Source of the DNA: Veillonella criceti
GTDB lineage: Bacteria > Bacillota > Negativicutes > Veillonellales > Veillonellaceae
Direction of reading: 5' to 3'
Assembly (NCBI RefSeq): GCF_900460315.1
Contig: NZ_UHIO01000001.1
Span: forward strand, 1,023,501 to 1,087,500
DNA: 64,000 bases
The translations under genes and the position numbers were made by a program. Positions 34,077 to 42,377 of the stretch are shown piece after piece (the stretch's first letter is position 1; each line of letters starts with the position of its first letter). The notes beneath the pieces were generated by a model. It did no database searches and was not told the DNA's origin. It saw only the letters and a program-made list of their open reading frames with translations.

Positions 34077-35255
34077 ATGAAATCTAATATTATAGTTAAC
34101 TCTAAATCAATAAATATTTTAAACAAAAGAAAATTACTGGATATTACACGAAAAGAGTTTGCAGATGCACTTGATTTTGATAGACAAGAAGAAAAAAATC
34201 TTAAATTATGGGAAGAAGGAGTATTACCAATTCCGACACAAATATATAATCAAATCATGAACTTTCGTAGTATTGGTAAATATGCTCTAAGTACTAAATC
34301 AAATTATAGGTTTACACAAATTGATTTATTTGCAGGCATTGGTGGTATTAGATTAGGATTTCAAAAGCATGGAGGAAAAACTGTATTTTCTTCTGAATGG
34401 GATAAGTTTGCACAAAAAACTTATCGAATAAATTATGGAGAAGTACCTGCTGGAGATATTACATTAATTCCCCCAGATACTATTCCTAATCATGATATTT
34501 TATTAGGAGGATTCCCTTGCCAACCATTCTCTCAAGCCGGTTTAAAAAAAGGTTTTGAGGATACTCGGGGTACATTATTTTTTAATATAGCTTCTATATT
34601 GAAAGCTAAAAGACCAAAAGCATTTATGCTAGAAAATGTGAAACAATTAAAGGGACATGATAAAGGAAAAACATTAGAAGTAATTTTAAATACGCTCAAT
34701 GAATTAAATTATTATGTTCCCACCCCTCAAATTTTAAATGCATATCATTTTGGCGTTCCTCAAAATAGAGAGCGTATTATTATCGTTGGTTTTAACAAAG
34801 ATTACTTACCTCAAGACTTCGAGGAATTTATTTATCCAGAAGGAAAAGTTGATAATAGTATAAAAGTAGGAGATATATTAAGTAATGTTGTAAAAGATAA
34901 ATACACTATCTCAGATAAATTATATGAAGGACATTTAGCAAGAAAAAGACAGCACAAGAAAAAAGGAAATGGATTTGGATTCTCTTTATTTAATAAAGAG
35001 AGTAAATATACTAGTACAATAAGTGCAAGATATTATAAAGATGGTAGTGAAGCATTAATAGAACAAAATAATAAAAATCCTAGAATGCTTACTCCGCGTG
35101 AATGTGCTAGACTTCAAGGTTTTCCAGAAGACTTTATTATTCCCGTATCTAATACACAAGCATATAAACAATTTGGAAATTCAGTTTGTATAAACGTAAT
35201 CGATGCTGTTGCTGAACGAATGGTAGCGTATTTAGAACAGTATCACATAATTTAA
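34077..35255 (+). CDS. Cytosine-C5 DNA methyltransferase with N-terminal HTH
   Basis: 392 residues. Residues 1-65 are a helix-turn-helix (LLDITRKEFADALDFDRQEE, then NLKLWEEG). The catalytic part carries FxGxG (IDLFAGIGGIRLGF), the nucleophile Cys148 in GGFPCQPFSQAG, ENVKQL (motif VI, Glu186), QNRERIIIVGF (motif VIII) and C-terminal motifs IX-X (ARLQGFPEDF, KQFGNSVCINV). M.SsoII/M.EcoRII-type enzymes (CCNGG or CCWGG) have such an N-terminal HTH and repress their own promoter. With a LlaMI-like endonuclease beside it, CCNGG is the most likely target. It faces the rest of the block across a bidirectional terminator. Confidence 0.9.
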   Translation: MKSNIIVNSKSINILNKRKLLDITRKEFADALDFDRQEEKNLKLWEEGVLPIPTQIYNQIMNFRSIGKYALSTKSNYRFTQIDLFAGIGGIRLGFQKHGGKTVFSSEWDKFAQKTYRINYGEVPAGDITLIPPDTIPNHDILLGGFPCQPFSQAGLKKGFEDTRGTLFFNIASILKAKRPKAFMLENVKQLKGHDKGKTLEVILNTLNELNYYVPTPQILNAYHFGVPQNRERIIIVGFNKDYLPQDFEEFIYPEGKVDNSIKVGDILSNVVKDKYTISDKLYEGHLARKRQHKKKGNGFGFSLFNKESKYTSTISARYYKDGSEALIEQNNKNPRMLTPRECARLQGFPEDFIIPVSNTQAYKQFGNSVCINVIDAVAERMVAYLEQYHII

Positions 35256-35300
35256 AAAAAGGATTGAAGCGTATATAATATCTTCAATCCTTGCTTTTTT
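35255..35300. terminator. Bidirectional terminator inside the restriction-modification block
   Basis: AAGGATTGAAG pairs with CTTCAATCCTT, with T runs on both strands. Confidence 0.85.
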
Positions 35301-36789
35301 ATCTAAATACTAATTCTTTAAATGTAGCGGTCCCTTTAGTCCTTATATTTTTAGGTAATTGATCTTTAGATGTAAGTTTATATCCAGAAAATTCATCTAT
35401 TAAAGCACCATTCTGATAATATTTTATAGGAATATTATTATTAATATAACAAACTTTTTTGTCTTTTGAAATAGTGCCTTCGTCATCTGTAAAATACACT
35501 ATATCGCTTAAATGAAGGTTTAGACCTACACAAGTATTCTTTAAATTACAAGTATAACATGAAATAGGATTTATTCCTCTTAATTTTTTATTACCTGTTG
35601 TCCCAAAACGCTGGCACCATAAAATATCAAAAAAAGTTTTCATATTAGTTTTATTGGATTGACTTGCCAACCAAATCACTCTTTCCAGTTTTCCCATATT
35701 AGAAAACTTCTTTAGAAAAGTTATTTTTTTACTAATCCCCAATGGATACTTATAAAAAGTTTCAATCCATGTATCAATTGGAATTGCTTCAGAATTTAGA
35801 AATCCTTGTTGAATAAAGCAAGCAATAACTTTTTCTGAATATCCTATAAGTTTATTTCCAGCCATATAAAACTTATTAAAGAAGTCTTTTTTCCATGATG
35901 CATACTTTTTATCTATATTGATGTATGAACTAATAAAATAGGCTGCACGCCATGGGTGACGATTAAATGCATCTACTAATGCTTCAGCTACTGCTTTTTC
36001 ATCTTCATTAAATATTTTTTGTTCATATAGTGGCTCAGATACTTCTTTGATAAATGAGCCTTTATTTTTTCCCCAAGCTTTTTCCATCCCTAAAAAAATT
36101 GTATTTTCTATTTTAACACTATGAGTAAAAAATTCATTAAATAACTTAATTGATGTTGAATGCAATAACTTAAACTTAGTGAAGCTGTTAAAATTTTCTT
36201 GTAAAATATCATTTAATAATGGAAGTACATAAAACTCTATATGCTCCCATTTATTTGGCAAAGCAACTTGTTCGCCAAATGCACTCATAAAATTATAAAG
36301 CATTCTCATTTCGCTTTGTCGGCCTGTCTTAGGTTGCCAAGCTGCTACAAATCTTACTATAGAATACATTTCTTCATAGAATTTTCCATAAGGCAAATAT
36401 TTCCCGTAAGAGCTTTCTATATATCGCCAAAGATCGTCTAATAAGCGCTGATAGTCTTTGTTTTCATTGCAGCATAAGAGTATATCTGTTTTGCTGATTT
36501 TATCAGAAAGTCCAATTCTATTGCTAAGTTCGTCTTTAATTTTTTCTATATAGTTATTTTCATCCTGAGAAACATTAGACAACAATAAGAATTCAGCAGT
36601 ACAAGAATCTTCAGTAATACTATAACTCACTGCTACAGGGCAAGCGATAATACGTTTATTATTACATTCAAAGTGAATATATATAATAGGAAATTGTGGT
36701 AAATCAGGATAGAATAATTCTATTTTAGAAATCCACGGTATTGGAATATCACTAAGTTTAATTTTTATTTCATGATTTAATTTAAACAT
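35299..36789 (-). CDS. HhH-GPD glycosylase-like protein with Fe-S cluster motif
   Basis: 496 residues, last gene of the minus-strand unit. Residues 1-240 are an unrecognised N-terminal domain. About 295-425 resembles the HhH-GPD base-excision fold. LIGYSEKVIACFI (314-326) matches the LPGVGRKTAxxV hairpin with Lys320 at the bifunctional-glycosylase position. AIPIDTWIETF (335-345) matches VDTHIxRV with Asp339 at the catalytic position. Cys392, 411, 414 and 420 (WCQ...SCYTCNLKNTC) recall the Fe-S loop of endonuclease III/MutY, spacing C-x18-C-x2-C-x5-C. Lying beside two 5-methylcytosine enzymes, it may repair T:G mismatches from deamination (as Mig.MthI or Vsr do) or cut modified DNA. The fold call is by eye; the function is inference. 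Confidence 0.6.
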   Translation of the reverse strand: MFKLNHEIKIKLSDIPIPWISKIELFYPDLPQFPIIYIHFECNNKRIIACPVAVSYSITEDSCTAEFLLLSNVSQDENNYIEKIKDELSNRIGLSDKISKTDILLCCNENKDYQRLLDDLWRYIESSYGKYLPYGKFYEEMYSIVRFVAAWQPKTGRQSEMRMLYNFMSAFGEQVALPNKWEHIEFYVLPLLNDILQENFNSFTKFKLLHSTSIKLFNEFFTHSVKIENTIFLGMEKAWGKNKGSFIKEVSEPLYEQKIFNEDEKAVAEALVDAFNRHPWRAAYFISSYINIDKKYASWKKDFFNKFYMAGNKLIGYSEKVIACFIQQGFLNSEAIPIDTWIETFYKYPLGISKKITFLKKFSNMGKLERVIWLASQSNKTNMKTFFDILWCQRFGTTGNKKLRGINPISCYTCNLKNTCVGLNLHLSDIVYFTDDEGTISKDKKVCYINNNIPIKYYQNGALIDEFSGYKLTSKDQLPKNIRTKGTATFKELVFR

Positions 36790-36796
36790 TTTTCAC

Positions 36797-37660
36797 CTAT
36801 TTATATGTCTCAATGATTAAACTATCCCAGAATTGATTGCTAGCTCTCCATTGTGAATAAGGTCTTATATTCCCTTCATGCATTCCACTATCAAAAAATA
36901 CTATACCACGGCGAATTAACTCAAGCCAAGAATTATAATTAAATGGAGCACCAAAACAAATTCTGTCATATTTTCCATTTAAGTCTGTCTTACAGGTAAA
37001 CCAGCCCATATCATTAAATTTATCTTCAAGTTTTTGCTTTAAACATTTATCACCTCGTTTTATACTAAGTGACTCTAAACCAAACCAATGTGCAATAATT
37101 AGATTTTCTTGTTGAAGGGGTTTAGGAATAATAAAATCTTTGTTTTCTCTCATATCTTTTGAAAATGAGTAAACTGCTAGAATATCAAATTCCCTAATAG
37201 GCGTATCAAAAGGGGTCCCCCAAGATTCATTTGGCTCTACAATTTTTAAAATTTGCCCAAAAGAATTATACTTATTTATTTTAGGCACTGGGCGACCAGA
37301 CCATGAATACCTATTGTTTTTATCAGGATTTGGTGCTCCAAATATCCGGCAAAATGAATCCTGTCTTTGAGTTGGAGTCTTACCATCAAATAAATGTGAA
37401 TAGCAACTTTTTTTATATATGTATCGATTAGCAGACCAGTCTCCAAATGATGTTTTGCTAGTAGTTTCATTTTTAAGTTCATAACCATAAAAATCGGCAT
37501 GATTATCTGCATCAGGTGATTTTCCAAATTGCTCTTCCAACCAATTACCTTCTTTTCCATCATGCCTTTCATTTCGTCCCGTTACATCAGGAACTTGACC
37601 TTTGACATAAGCTCTAAAAAAGTTGATTAACATTTCCTTGTTAGGATCCATATTGACCAT
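36797..37660 (-). CDS. Type II restriction endonuclease, LlaMI/ScrFI-like (PD-ExK)
   Basis: 287 residues. The nuclease core is near the N-terminus: NHADFYGYELKNETTSKTSF with Asp56, Glu61 and Lys63 forming PD...ExK, followed by GDWSANRYIY. This signature is, to my memory, that of the LlaMI family, which cuts CCNGG. ScrFI-type systems of that specificity carry two C5 methyltransferases, as here. Seven bases upstream of the glycosylase-like gene and six after the second methyltransferase, it is co-expressed with both. Confidence 0.72.
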   Translation of the reverse strand: MVNMDPNKEMLINFFRAYVKGQVPDVTGRNERHDGKEGNWLEEQFGKSPDADNHADFYGYELKNETTSKTSFGDWSANRYIYKKSCYSHLFDGKTPTQRQDSFCRIFGAPNPDKNNRYSWSGRPVPKINKYNSFGQILKIVEPNESWGTPFDTPIREFDILAVYSFSKDMRENKDFIIPKPLQQENLIIAHWFGLESLSIKRGDKCLKQKLEDKFNDMGWFTCKTDLNGKYDRICFGAPFNYNSWLELIRRGIVFFDSGMHEGNIRPYSQWRASNQFWDSLIIETYK

Positions 37661-37666
37661 CCTCTC

Positions 37667-38743
37667 TTAACTGAACAATTCTTTAAAAATAGCTTCTAAT
37701 ACAGGAACAACTATGCTATTTCCAGATTGTTTATAAAGACTAGTGTTGCTTACTAAACTGCTAGCCTTATAATAATCAGAATCTTTAACTCCCATAAAAC
37801 GCCAAGTCTCTAGTGGTGTTAATCGGCGAGCTGGATATAATCCATCACTATTAATAGGTCCAGAAACCAGTTGACGTCTCCTTTTTTCTAAAAAATCTTT
37901 TAAAAAAGTTCCTTTCCAATAATTAGAGTCTAAACAATATATATAATCCTGTTTAATTGGATCTAATGTTGTTTGGTTATTTTTTAAATAAAATTTATCA
38001 GGCACATTTTTTTCTAATAACTCAGTCATAGTAACCTTTAAAGGGATTTCTCTAGGATAAAGAAACTTATTTTTTCCTTTATATATACTTATGCAAAAAA
38101 CTCTTTCCCTATTTTGTGGTATACCAAAGTCACGAGCATTTAAAACCTTCCAATAATTTTTATATCCTAAATTTTCTAAATACTCTAAAAACAGCTCAAA
38201 AATTTTTTTATGATTATTACCCACAAGATTTTTAACATTTTCCATCATTAGATATTTAGGGCGCTTTGTTTCTATAATTTTACAACATTCCCACAATAAA
38301 GAAGATCTTGTATCTGAAGATTTACTTAATCCTTTTTGAAAACCTGCTACTGATATATCCTGACAAGGAAATGAATAAGTAAAAAAATCAAAATCAGGAA
38401 GATCTAAGGGATTAATAACTCTGATATCTCCATAATTTTTACTTAAAACATTAGCAAGATACATATCTTTAAGTTTTTGCCCCTTTAGATTTTTTGCTTT
38501 ATTAACAAAAGTTTTATAATCTAAAGGAACATTTATTTTTTCTAAATAGCCCCTCATGGACTGATCAGAGACATTTAATGGTTCATTTCTTTTTTCTAAT
38601 AGATGTTCATGAATAGCAGCATACGAAAGAATAACATCACCTTCAATTTCAGATATACCTACTATTTCATGTGGAATTTTGAGATTTTTTAAAGCCATCC
38701 TTTGACTACCATATCCAGCAAAGGCTTCAAAAACTTTAAGCAT
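37667..38743 (-). CDS. Cytosine-C5 DNA methyltransferase (second)
   Basis: 358 residues without an N-terminal HTH. FEAFAGYGSQRMALKN is motif I, Cys127 in SFPCQDISVAGFQKG the nucleophile, MMENVKNL motif VI (Glu168), QNRERVFCISIY motif VIII, and RRLTPLETWRFMGV with KQSGNSIVVPV motifs IX-X. The FEAFAGYGSQ start and the short target-recognition region differ from the other methyltransferase, so the two were not made by recent duplication. It probably methylates the other strand or cytosine of the same site. Confidence 0.88.
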   Translation of the reverse strand: MLKVFEAFAGYGSQRMALKNLKIPHEIVGISEIEGDVILSYAAIHEHLLEKRNEPLNVSDQSMRGYLEKINVPLDYKTFVNKAKNLKGQKLKDMYLANVLSKNYGDIRVINPLDLPDFDFFTYSFPCQDISVAGFQKGLSKSSDTRSSLLWECCKIIETKRPKYLMMENVKNLVGNNHKKIFELFLEYLENLGYKNYWKVLNARDFGIPQNRERVFCISIYKGKNKFLYPREIPLKVTMTELLEKNVPDKFYLKNNQTTLDPIKQDYIYCLDSNYWKGTFLKDFLEKRRRQLVSGPINSDGLYPARRLTPLETWRFMGVKDSDYYKASSLVSNTSLYKQSGNSIVVPVLEAIFKELFS

Positions 38744-38747
38744 AAAT

Positions 38748-39218
38748 TTAATACTCCTTACATATATGTTCAGGGAAGATATTCGTTAAATCATTTTTTA
38801 TTTTCCCATCTAGTAATATAACCTTTTTGTCCAAATATTTTTTTAGCTCTATGTTATTTTCTAATAAAATATATGACTGAGGTGGAAAAAAGTTTGGTAC
38901 ATTAGTCCGCAAATCTTGTAATGTGATAGGCTCAATTCTTTGAAATCCAATAATTTCAGCACCATATCTATAATTTTTTTGTTCAAATAACTCTATACGA
39001 TGGCATATTAATTTATTTTCTTTATATTGAAGCTTCCACTTATTTATTGAATGAATTCTTCCAAAATATATTATTCCACAAATAGCTTTTACTGGTTTAC
39101 TAATATACATATAAGCAAATCTGCATTCTTTTGGAAAATTTCGTCTATATTCTATCAGTTTTTCTCCTCGTATAATTTTATTATAAATGGAGGGCCAAAA
39201 ACTCATTACTGGAACCAT
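38748..39218 (-). CDS. ASCH-like domain protein
   Basis: 156 residues. The opening SFWPSIYNKIIRGEKLIEYR, RRNFP and FAYMYISKPVKAICGIIYFG follows the ASCH/PUA-like pattern (S-P-Y---I--G-K--E-R then YI--PVK-I-G). Such domains bind RNA or modified nucleic acid bases. It is first in the unit, four bases before the methyltransferase gene, so part of the same transcript. Reading modified DNA or controlling the operon are options; I infer neither strongly. Confidence 0.65.
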   Translation of the reverse strand: MVPVMSFWPSIYNKIIRGEKLIEYRRNFPKECRFAYMYISKPVKAICGIIYFGRIHSINKWKLQYKENKLICHRIELFEQKNYRYGAEIIGFQRIEPITLQDLRTNVPNFFPPQSYILLENNIELKKYLDKKVILLDGKIKNDLTNIFPEHICKEY

Positions 39219-39385
39219 TTATTATTACCTCTTTTCAAATAATTAAGAGTATGATATAGAGTTAAAATAGTGAACAATTTATATTATGATCATAAAATCA
39301 TGGATAAGTATTTATAACATATTAAATATATATTCTCATTTAAGTATAATAAAAAGTACATCATCTAAAGATTATAAAGAAAAAT

Positions 39386-39480
39386 TTATAACAAAAAGGT
39401 AGAAAATGAACACTCATTTTCTACCTTTTTTTAAAAAACTGGCTGACAAATTGGCTGACAAAATTATTTTTTCTAATAAT
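39386..39480. repeat. Right-end repeat of element B with hairpin
   Basis: Matches 25483-25560: TTATAACAAAAAGGTAGAAA, hairpin at 39393-39431, then ACTGGCTGACAAA, here with GGCTGACAAA twice in tandem. The rest of 39219-39503 is AT-rich with no gene. Confidence 0.8.
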
Positions 39481-39503
39481 TTTTACTTAAAAAGTCAGTA
39501 AAT

Positions 39504-39552
39504 ATCAGTGGTGCGCCTAGCAGGATTCGAACCTGCGCACCCGGTTCCGGAG
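39504..39552 (-). repeat. Attachment site copy 3 (inside intact tRNA-Arg)
   Basis: 49 bases identical to the corresponding part of copies 1 and 2, from just outside the CCA end to the anticodon. Integration keeps the tRNA whole because the element supplies an identical 3' half. Confidence 0.9.
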
Positions 39553-39583
39553 ACCGGCGCTCTATCCCCTGAGCTATAGGCGC
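39509..39583 (-). tRNA. tRNA-Arg (CCG), integration target
   Basis: Acceptor GCGCCTA/TAGGCGC, anticodon stem CCGGT/ACCGG enclosing CTCCGGA (anticodon CCG), T arm with GGTTCGAATCC, encoded CCA. Its 3' half is the attachment site used by both elements. Confidence 0.97.
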
Positions 39584-39656
39584 ATATAAGGGTAACGCTA
39601 TTTTGTTACAATATAATATTTCAAATATAATATCTTAACAAAAAGGCTACCCAATT

Positions 39657-39686
39657 ATTATATCAGTGCCAATTGTAGACTGTCAA
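39657..39686 (-). promoter_or_regulatory. Promoter of tRNA-Arg
   Basis: On the minus strand: perfect -35 TTGACA (39681-39686), 18 bases, perfect -10 TATAAT (39657-39662), about 70 bases before the tRNA. Confidence 0.85.
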
Positions 39687-39740
39687 ATCGCTATCGTATA
39701 CTAACAACGTAAAACAATTTTCTCTACATCACTACATGCC

Positions 39741-41021
39741 TTAATCATGTTTCAATTGTTTATTGCCAAGGCCTGTTTTACGGAAAATAGTAAAGCAAAG
39801 GCTAAGCACGATAGCTACGACTGTTGCTAGTCCCATCCCTTGAAGAACTACAGGTCCTAATGTCACTTGAGCGCCACTTAAACCAGTAATCATAACAACG
39901 GATGTCAAAATCAAATTATCAGGGCGCGTATAATCTACTTTGCGTTCTACTAACATACGCAAACCAGAAGCCGCAATGATACCAAATAATAGGATACTTA
40001 CACCACCCATAACCGGTACAGGAATCGCATGGATTAAGGCTGCAATTTTACCAATAAAGGAAAATATAATCGCCAACACAGCCGCACCACCGATTACATA
40101 TACACTAAATACTCGTGTAATTGCCAATACACCAATATTTTCACCATAAGTGGTATTTGGCGTAGCTCCAAAGAAGCCTGATAACACATTAGCAATCCCA
40201 TCACCTAATAAAGATCGTTGAAGTCCTGGATCTTTCATAAGGTCACGACCGACAATATTACTCGTCACAACCAAGTGCCCTACATGTTCAGCAAATACCA
40301 CGAATAATGCTGGCATAATCATCAAAATAGCGTTGATATTAAATACAGGGGCACTCATATGAGGCAAAGAGAACCAAGCCGCTTCTGAAACTTTTGAAAA
40401 ATCTACCACACCCATAAACGCAGCTAAAATATAACCAGATACAACGCCAATCAACACAGGAATAACCGCAAAAAAACCTCGGAATACAACGGTTCCTAGA
40501 ATCGTTACAATTAAAGAAAATAAGGAAATCGTCAATACTTGTGCATGTGTCATGCCTAAGGTTTGCCAGCTATCACCTGTAATTCCAGCCATTCCCATAG
40601 CGACAGGACCTAATTCCAAACCAATAACGGCAATAATGGCCCCCATGGCAGCCGGTGGAAATAAAACATCAATCCAACCAATCCCCACTGCACGAACAAT
40701 AAAGGATAAAACAATAAACGCTAAACCAAAAGCGATAAAACCACCTTGCGCTGCTTCATAAGACATCCCTGCCGCCATAACGGACAAGACAGGCGCTATA
40801 AATGCAAAACTAGAGCCTAAATAGGAAGGAATCTTCCCTTTACAAATAAATAAATACAGAATCGTCCCAATCCCATTCATAAAGAGTGCTGTTGCTGGAT
40901 CCGCTTTTAACAAATACGGTACTAATACCGTAGACCCAAACATAGCAAATAAATGTTGAAAACTTAATGGCAACATAGCCGCATTGGACGGCCGTTCAGA
41001 CACATCAATAAAGTCTTTCAT
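39741..41021 (-). CDS. uraA: Uracil permease (NCS2 family)
   Basis: 426 residues, about 14 membrane helices. LPLSFQHLFAMFGSTVLVPY at the N-terminus, FVVFAEHVGHLVVTSNIVGR with the substrate Glu, and GATPNTTYGENIGVLAITRV are UraA signatures distinct from the purine branch at 13444. Proton-coupled uracil uptake. Sits just upstream of the tRNA-Arg promoter on the same strand; AAAGGATTTAGAGGAC leads the start. Confidence 0.9.
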   Translation of the reverse strand: MKDFIDVSERPSNAAMLPLSFQHLFAMFGSTVLVPYLLKADPATALFMNGIGTILYLFICKGKIPSYLGSSFAFIAPVLSVMAAGMSYEAAQGGFIAFGLAFIVLSFIVRAVGIGWIDVLFPPAAMGAIIAVIGLELGPVAMGMAGITGDSWQTLGMTHAQVLTISLFSLIVTILGTVVFRGFFAVIPVLIGVVSGYILAAFMGVVDFSKVSEAAWFSLPHMSAPVFNINAILMIMPALFVVFAEHVGHLVVTSNIVGRDLMKDPGLQRSLLGDGIANVLSGFFGATPNTTYGENIGVLAITRVFSVYVIGGAAVLAIIFSFIGKIAALIHAIPVPVMGGVSILLFGIIAASGLRMLVERKVDYTRPDNLILTSVVMITGLSGAQVTLGPVVLQGMGLATVVAIVLSLCFTIFRKTGLGNKQLKHD

Positions 41022-41102
41022 GTCCTCTAAATCCTTTCTTACTACACACTGAACACCGATATTTATTTACAAGTATCTATCACACATTCATTTCGTTTCA
41101 CC

Positions 41103-42374
41103 TTACCCATTGGACGGTCTGAAACGACTGCGCGTTTCTTCACGCAGTGAAGGCATCACACCTTGACTCCCAATCTTGCGGTTAAGTTCTTCATTAGTTC
41201 GTGAAATACTCAATAAGATAGCAACAGCTACTACATTCATCAATAGTGAAGAACCACCATAGGAAACAAAGGGCAACGGTACCCCTGTAACTGGCAGTAT
41301 ACCACATACCATAAGCATATTAAATACCGCTTGACCACCAATAATACTGGTAATCCCTAAGGCCATTAGTTTACCAAAGAAATCGCGAGCGTCGATAGCC
41401 ACTCGAAATCCAAAATATACAAACCCAAGTACTACAAAGCTTAATATAGCTGCCCCGATTAAGCCTGTTTCCTGAGCCCACACAGCAAAGGCAAAGTCAG
41501 TATGTGCTTCTGGCAAATAAAAATACTTTGCCGTTCCTTGCCCTAGCCCCTGACCAAAGATGCCACCTGACCCAATAGCCAACATACTTTGTACACTTTG
41601 GTAACTTAGCGTTTGCGCATGCCCCCAAGGATCAAGCCAAGCTAAAATACGTTCCAAACGATACGGTGAATGCCAAACCATGGCTGCAAAACCAATAGCT
41701 CCCACAATCATTACTACACTCAATTGTCGAATACTTCTTTGATTTAAACGAGCCATAATCATCAAAATCAATGGAAAGCCAACAATTAACATAGCCGTCC
41801 CTGTATCTGGTTGTACTAATGTAATAATGCCAAATAGTAGTGGCGCCCATAAAGCCTTAGCGGGTACAGGATATTTTCGCACTTGACCAGTAGCATCTCG
41901 TGATTCAAATAAAGATACTGTCGAATAGTGTTGTCGCCACTCTTCAATACATTGAGCCGCCCAAATAACACCGGCTAGTTTAGCAAATTCAGAGGGCTGT
42001 ACCGATAAGCCAAAGGGCAAACTAATCCAACGACGTGCCCCATTAACGACCGTACCAAATAAACCAACCCAAGCAAGGGAAGCAAAAACGCCCATCATAA
42101 TCCAGAATATAAATTTGGGTTCTTTAAGTCGTCGGTAATCTAAATGGTAAAAATAACTCCCAGCAAACAAGCTTATAATTAAAAATCCAATGTGTTTTAC
42201 AATATTACTCTTTAAAATAGTCCCTTGTTGTGCCATTTCAACGGACGTAGCACTATAAATATTTAAGCTACCAATAAAAATCCAAATGGCAACCACTAAT
42301 ATAATACCTTGTGCATCATTGCGTACGAGCCGTTGTAACCAACTTTCTTTAGCTCGTTTTGCCTGCTTCGCCAT
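41103..42374 (-). CDS. ftsW: FtsW/RodA/SpoVE family peptidoglycan polymerase
   Basis: 423 residues, ten or so membrane helices. GARRWISLPFGLSVQPSEFA is the SEDS-family loop; GIFGQGLGQGTAKYFYLPEAHTDFAFA carries the catalytic Asp region; PLPFVSYGGSSLL is the C-terminal motif. SEDS proteins polymerise glycan strands with a partner PBP. FtsW (division) rather than RodA is favoured by the soluble N-terminal tail, but no division genes are adjacent. GAGGAGG precedes the start, three bases after trmB. Confidence 0.82.
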   Translation of the reverse strand: MAKQAKRAKESWLQRLVRNDAQGIILVVAIWIFIGSLNIYSATSVEMAQQGTILKSNIVKHIGFLIISLFAGSYFYHLDYRRLKEPKFIFWIMMGVFASLAWVGLFGTVVNGARRWISLPFGLSVQPSEFAKLAGVIWAAQCIEEWRQHYSTVSLFESRDATGQVRKYPVPAKALWAPLLFGIITLVQPDTGTAMLIVGFPLILMIMARLNQRSIRQLSVVMIVGAIGFAAMVWHSPYRLERILAWLDPWGHAQTLSYQSVQSMLAIGSGGIFGQGLGQGTAKYFYLPEAHTDFAFAVWAQETGLIGAAILSFVVLGFVYFGFRVAIDARDFFGKLMALGITSIIGGQAVFNMLMVCGILPVTGVPLPFVSYGGSSLLMNVVAVAILLSISRTNEELNRKIGSQGVMPSLREETRSRFRPSNG

Positions 42375-42377
42375 GAC

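Larger units (their letters stand above)
25581..39552. mobile_element. Integrative mobilizable element B at tRNA-Arg
   Basis: From the second attachment copy (25581) to the attachment site in the intact tRNA-Arg (39552). Modules in order: secreted protein and lipoprotein pair; MmeI-like remnant; XRE repressor and divergent excisionase-like gene; predicted small RNA; primase; putative oriT; MobC and relaxase; membrane coiled-coil protein; excisionase and tyrosine integrase; restriction-modification block. There are no conjugation (type IV secretion) genes, so it should be mobilised by a helper. Its base composition is clearly more AT-rich than the flanking core genes. Confidence 0.87.
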
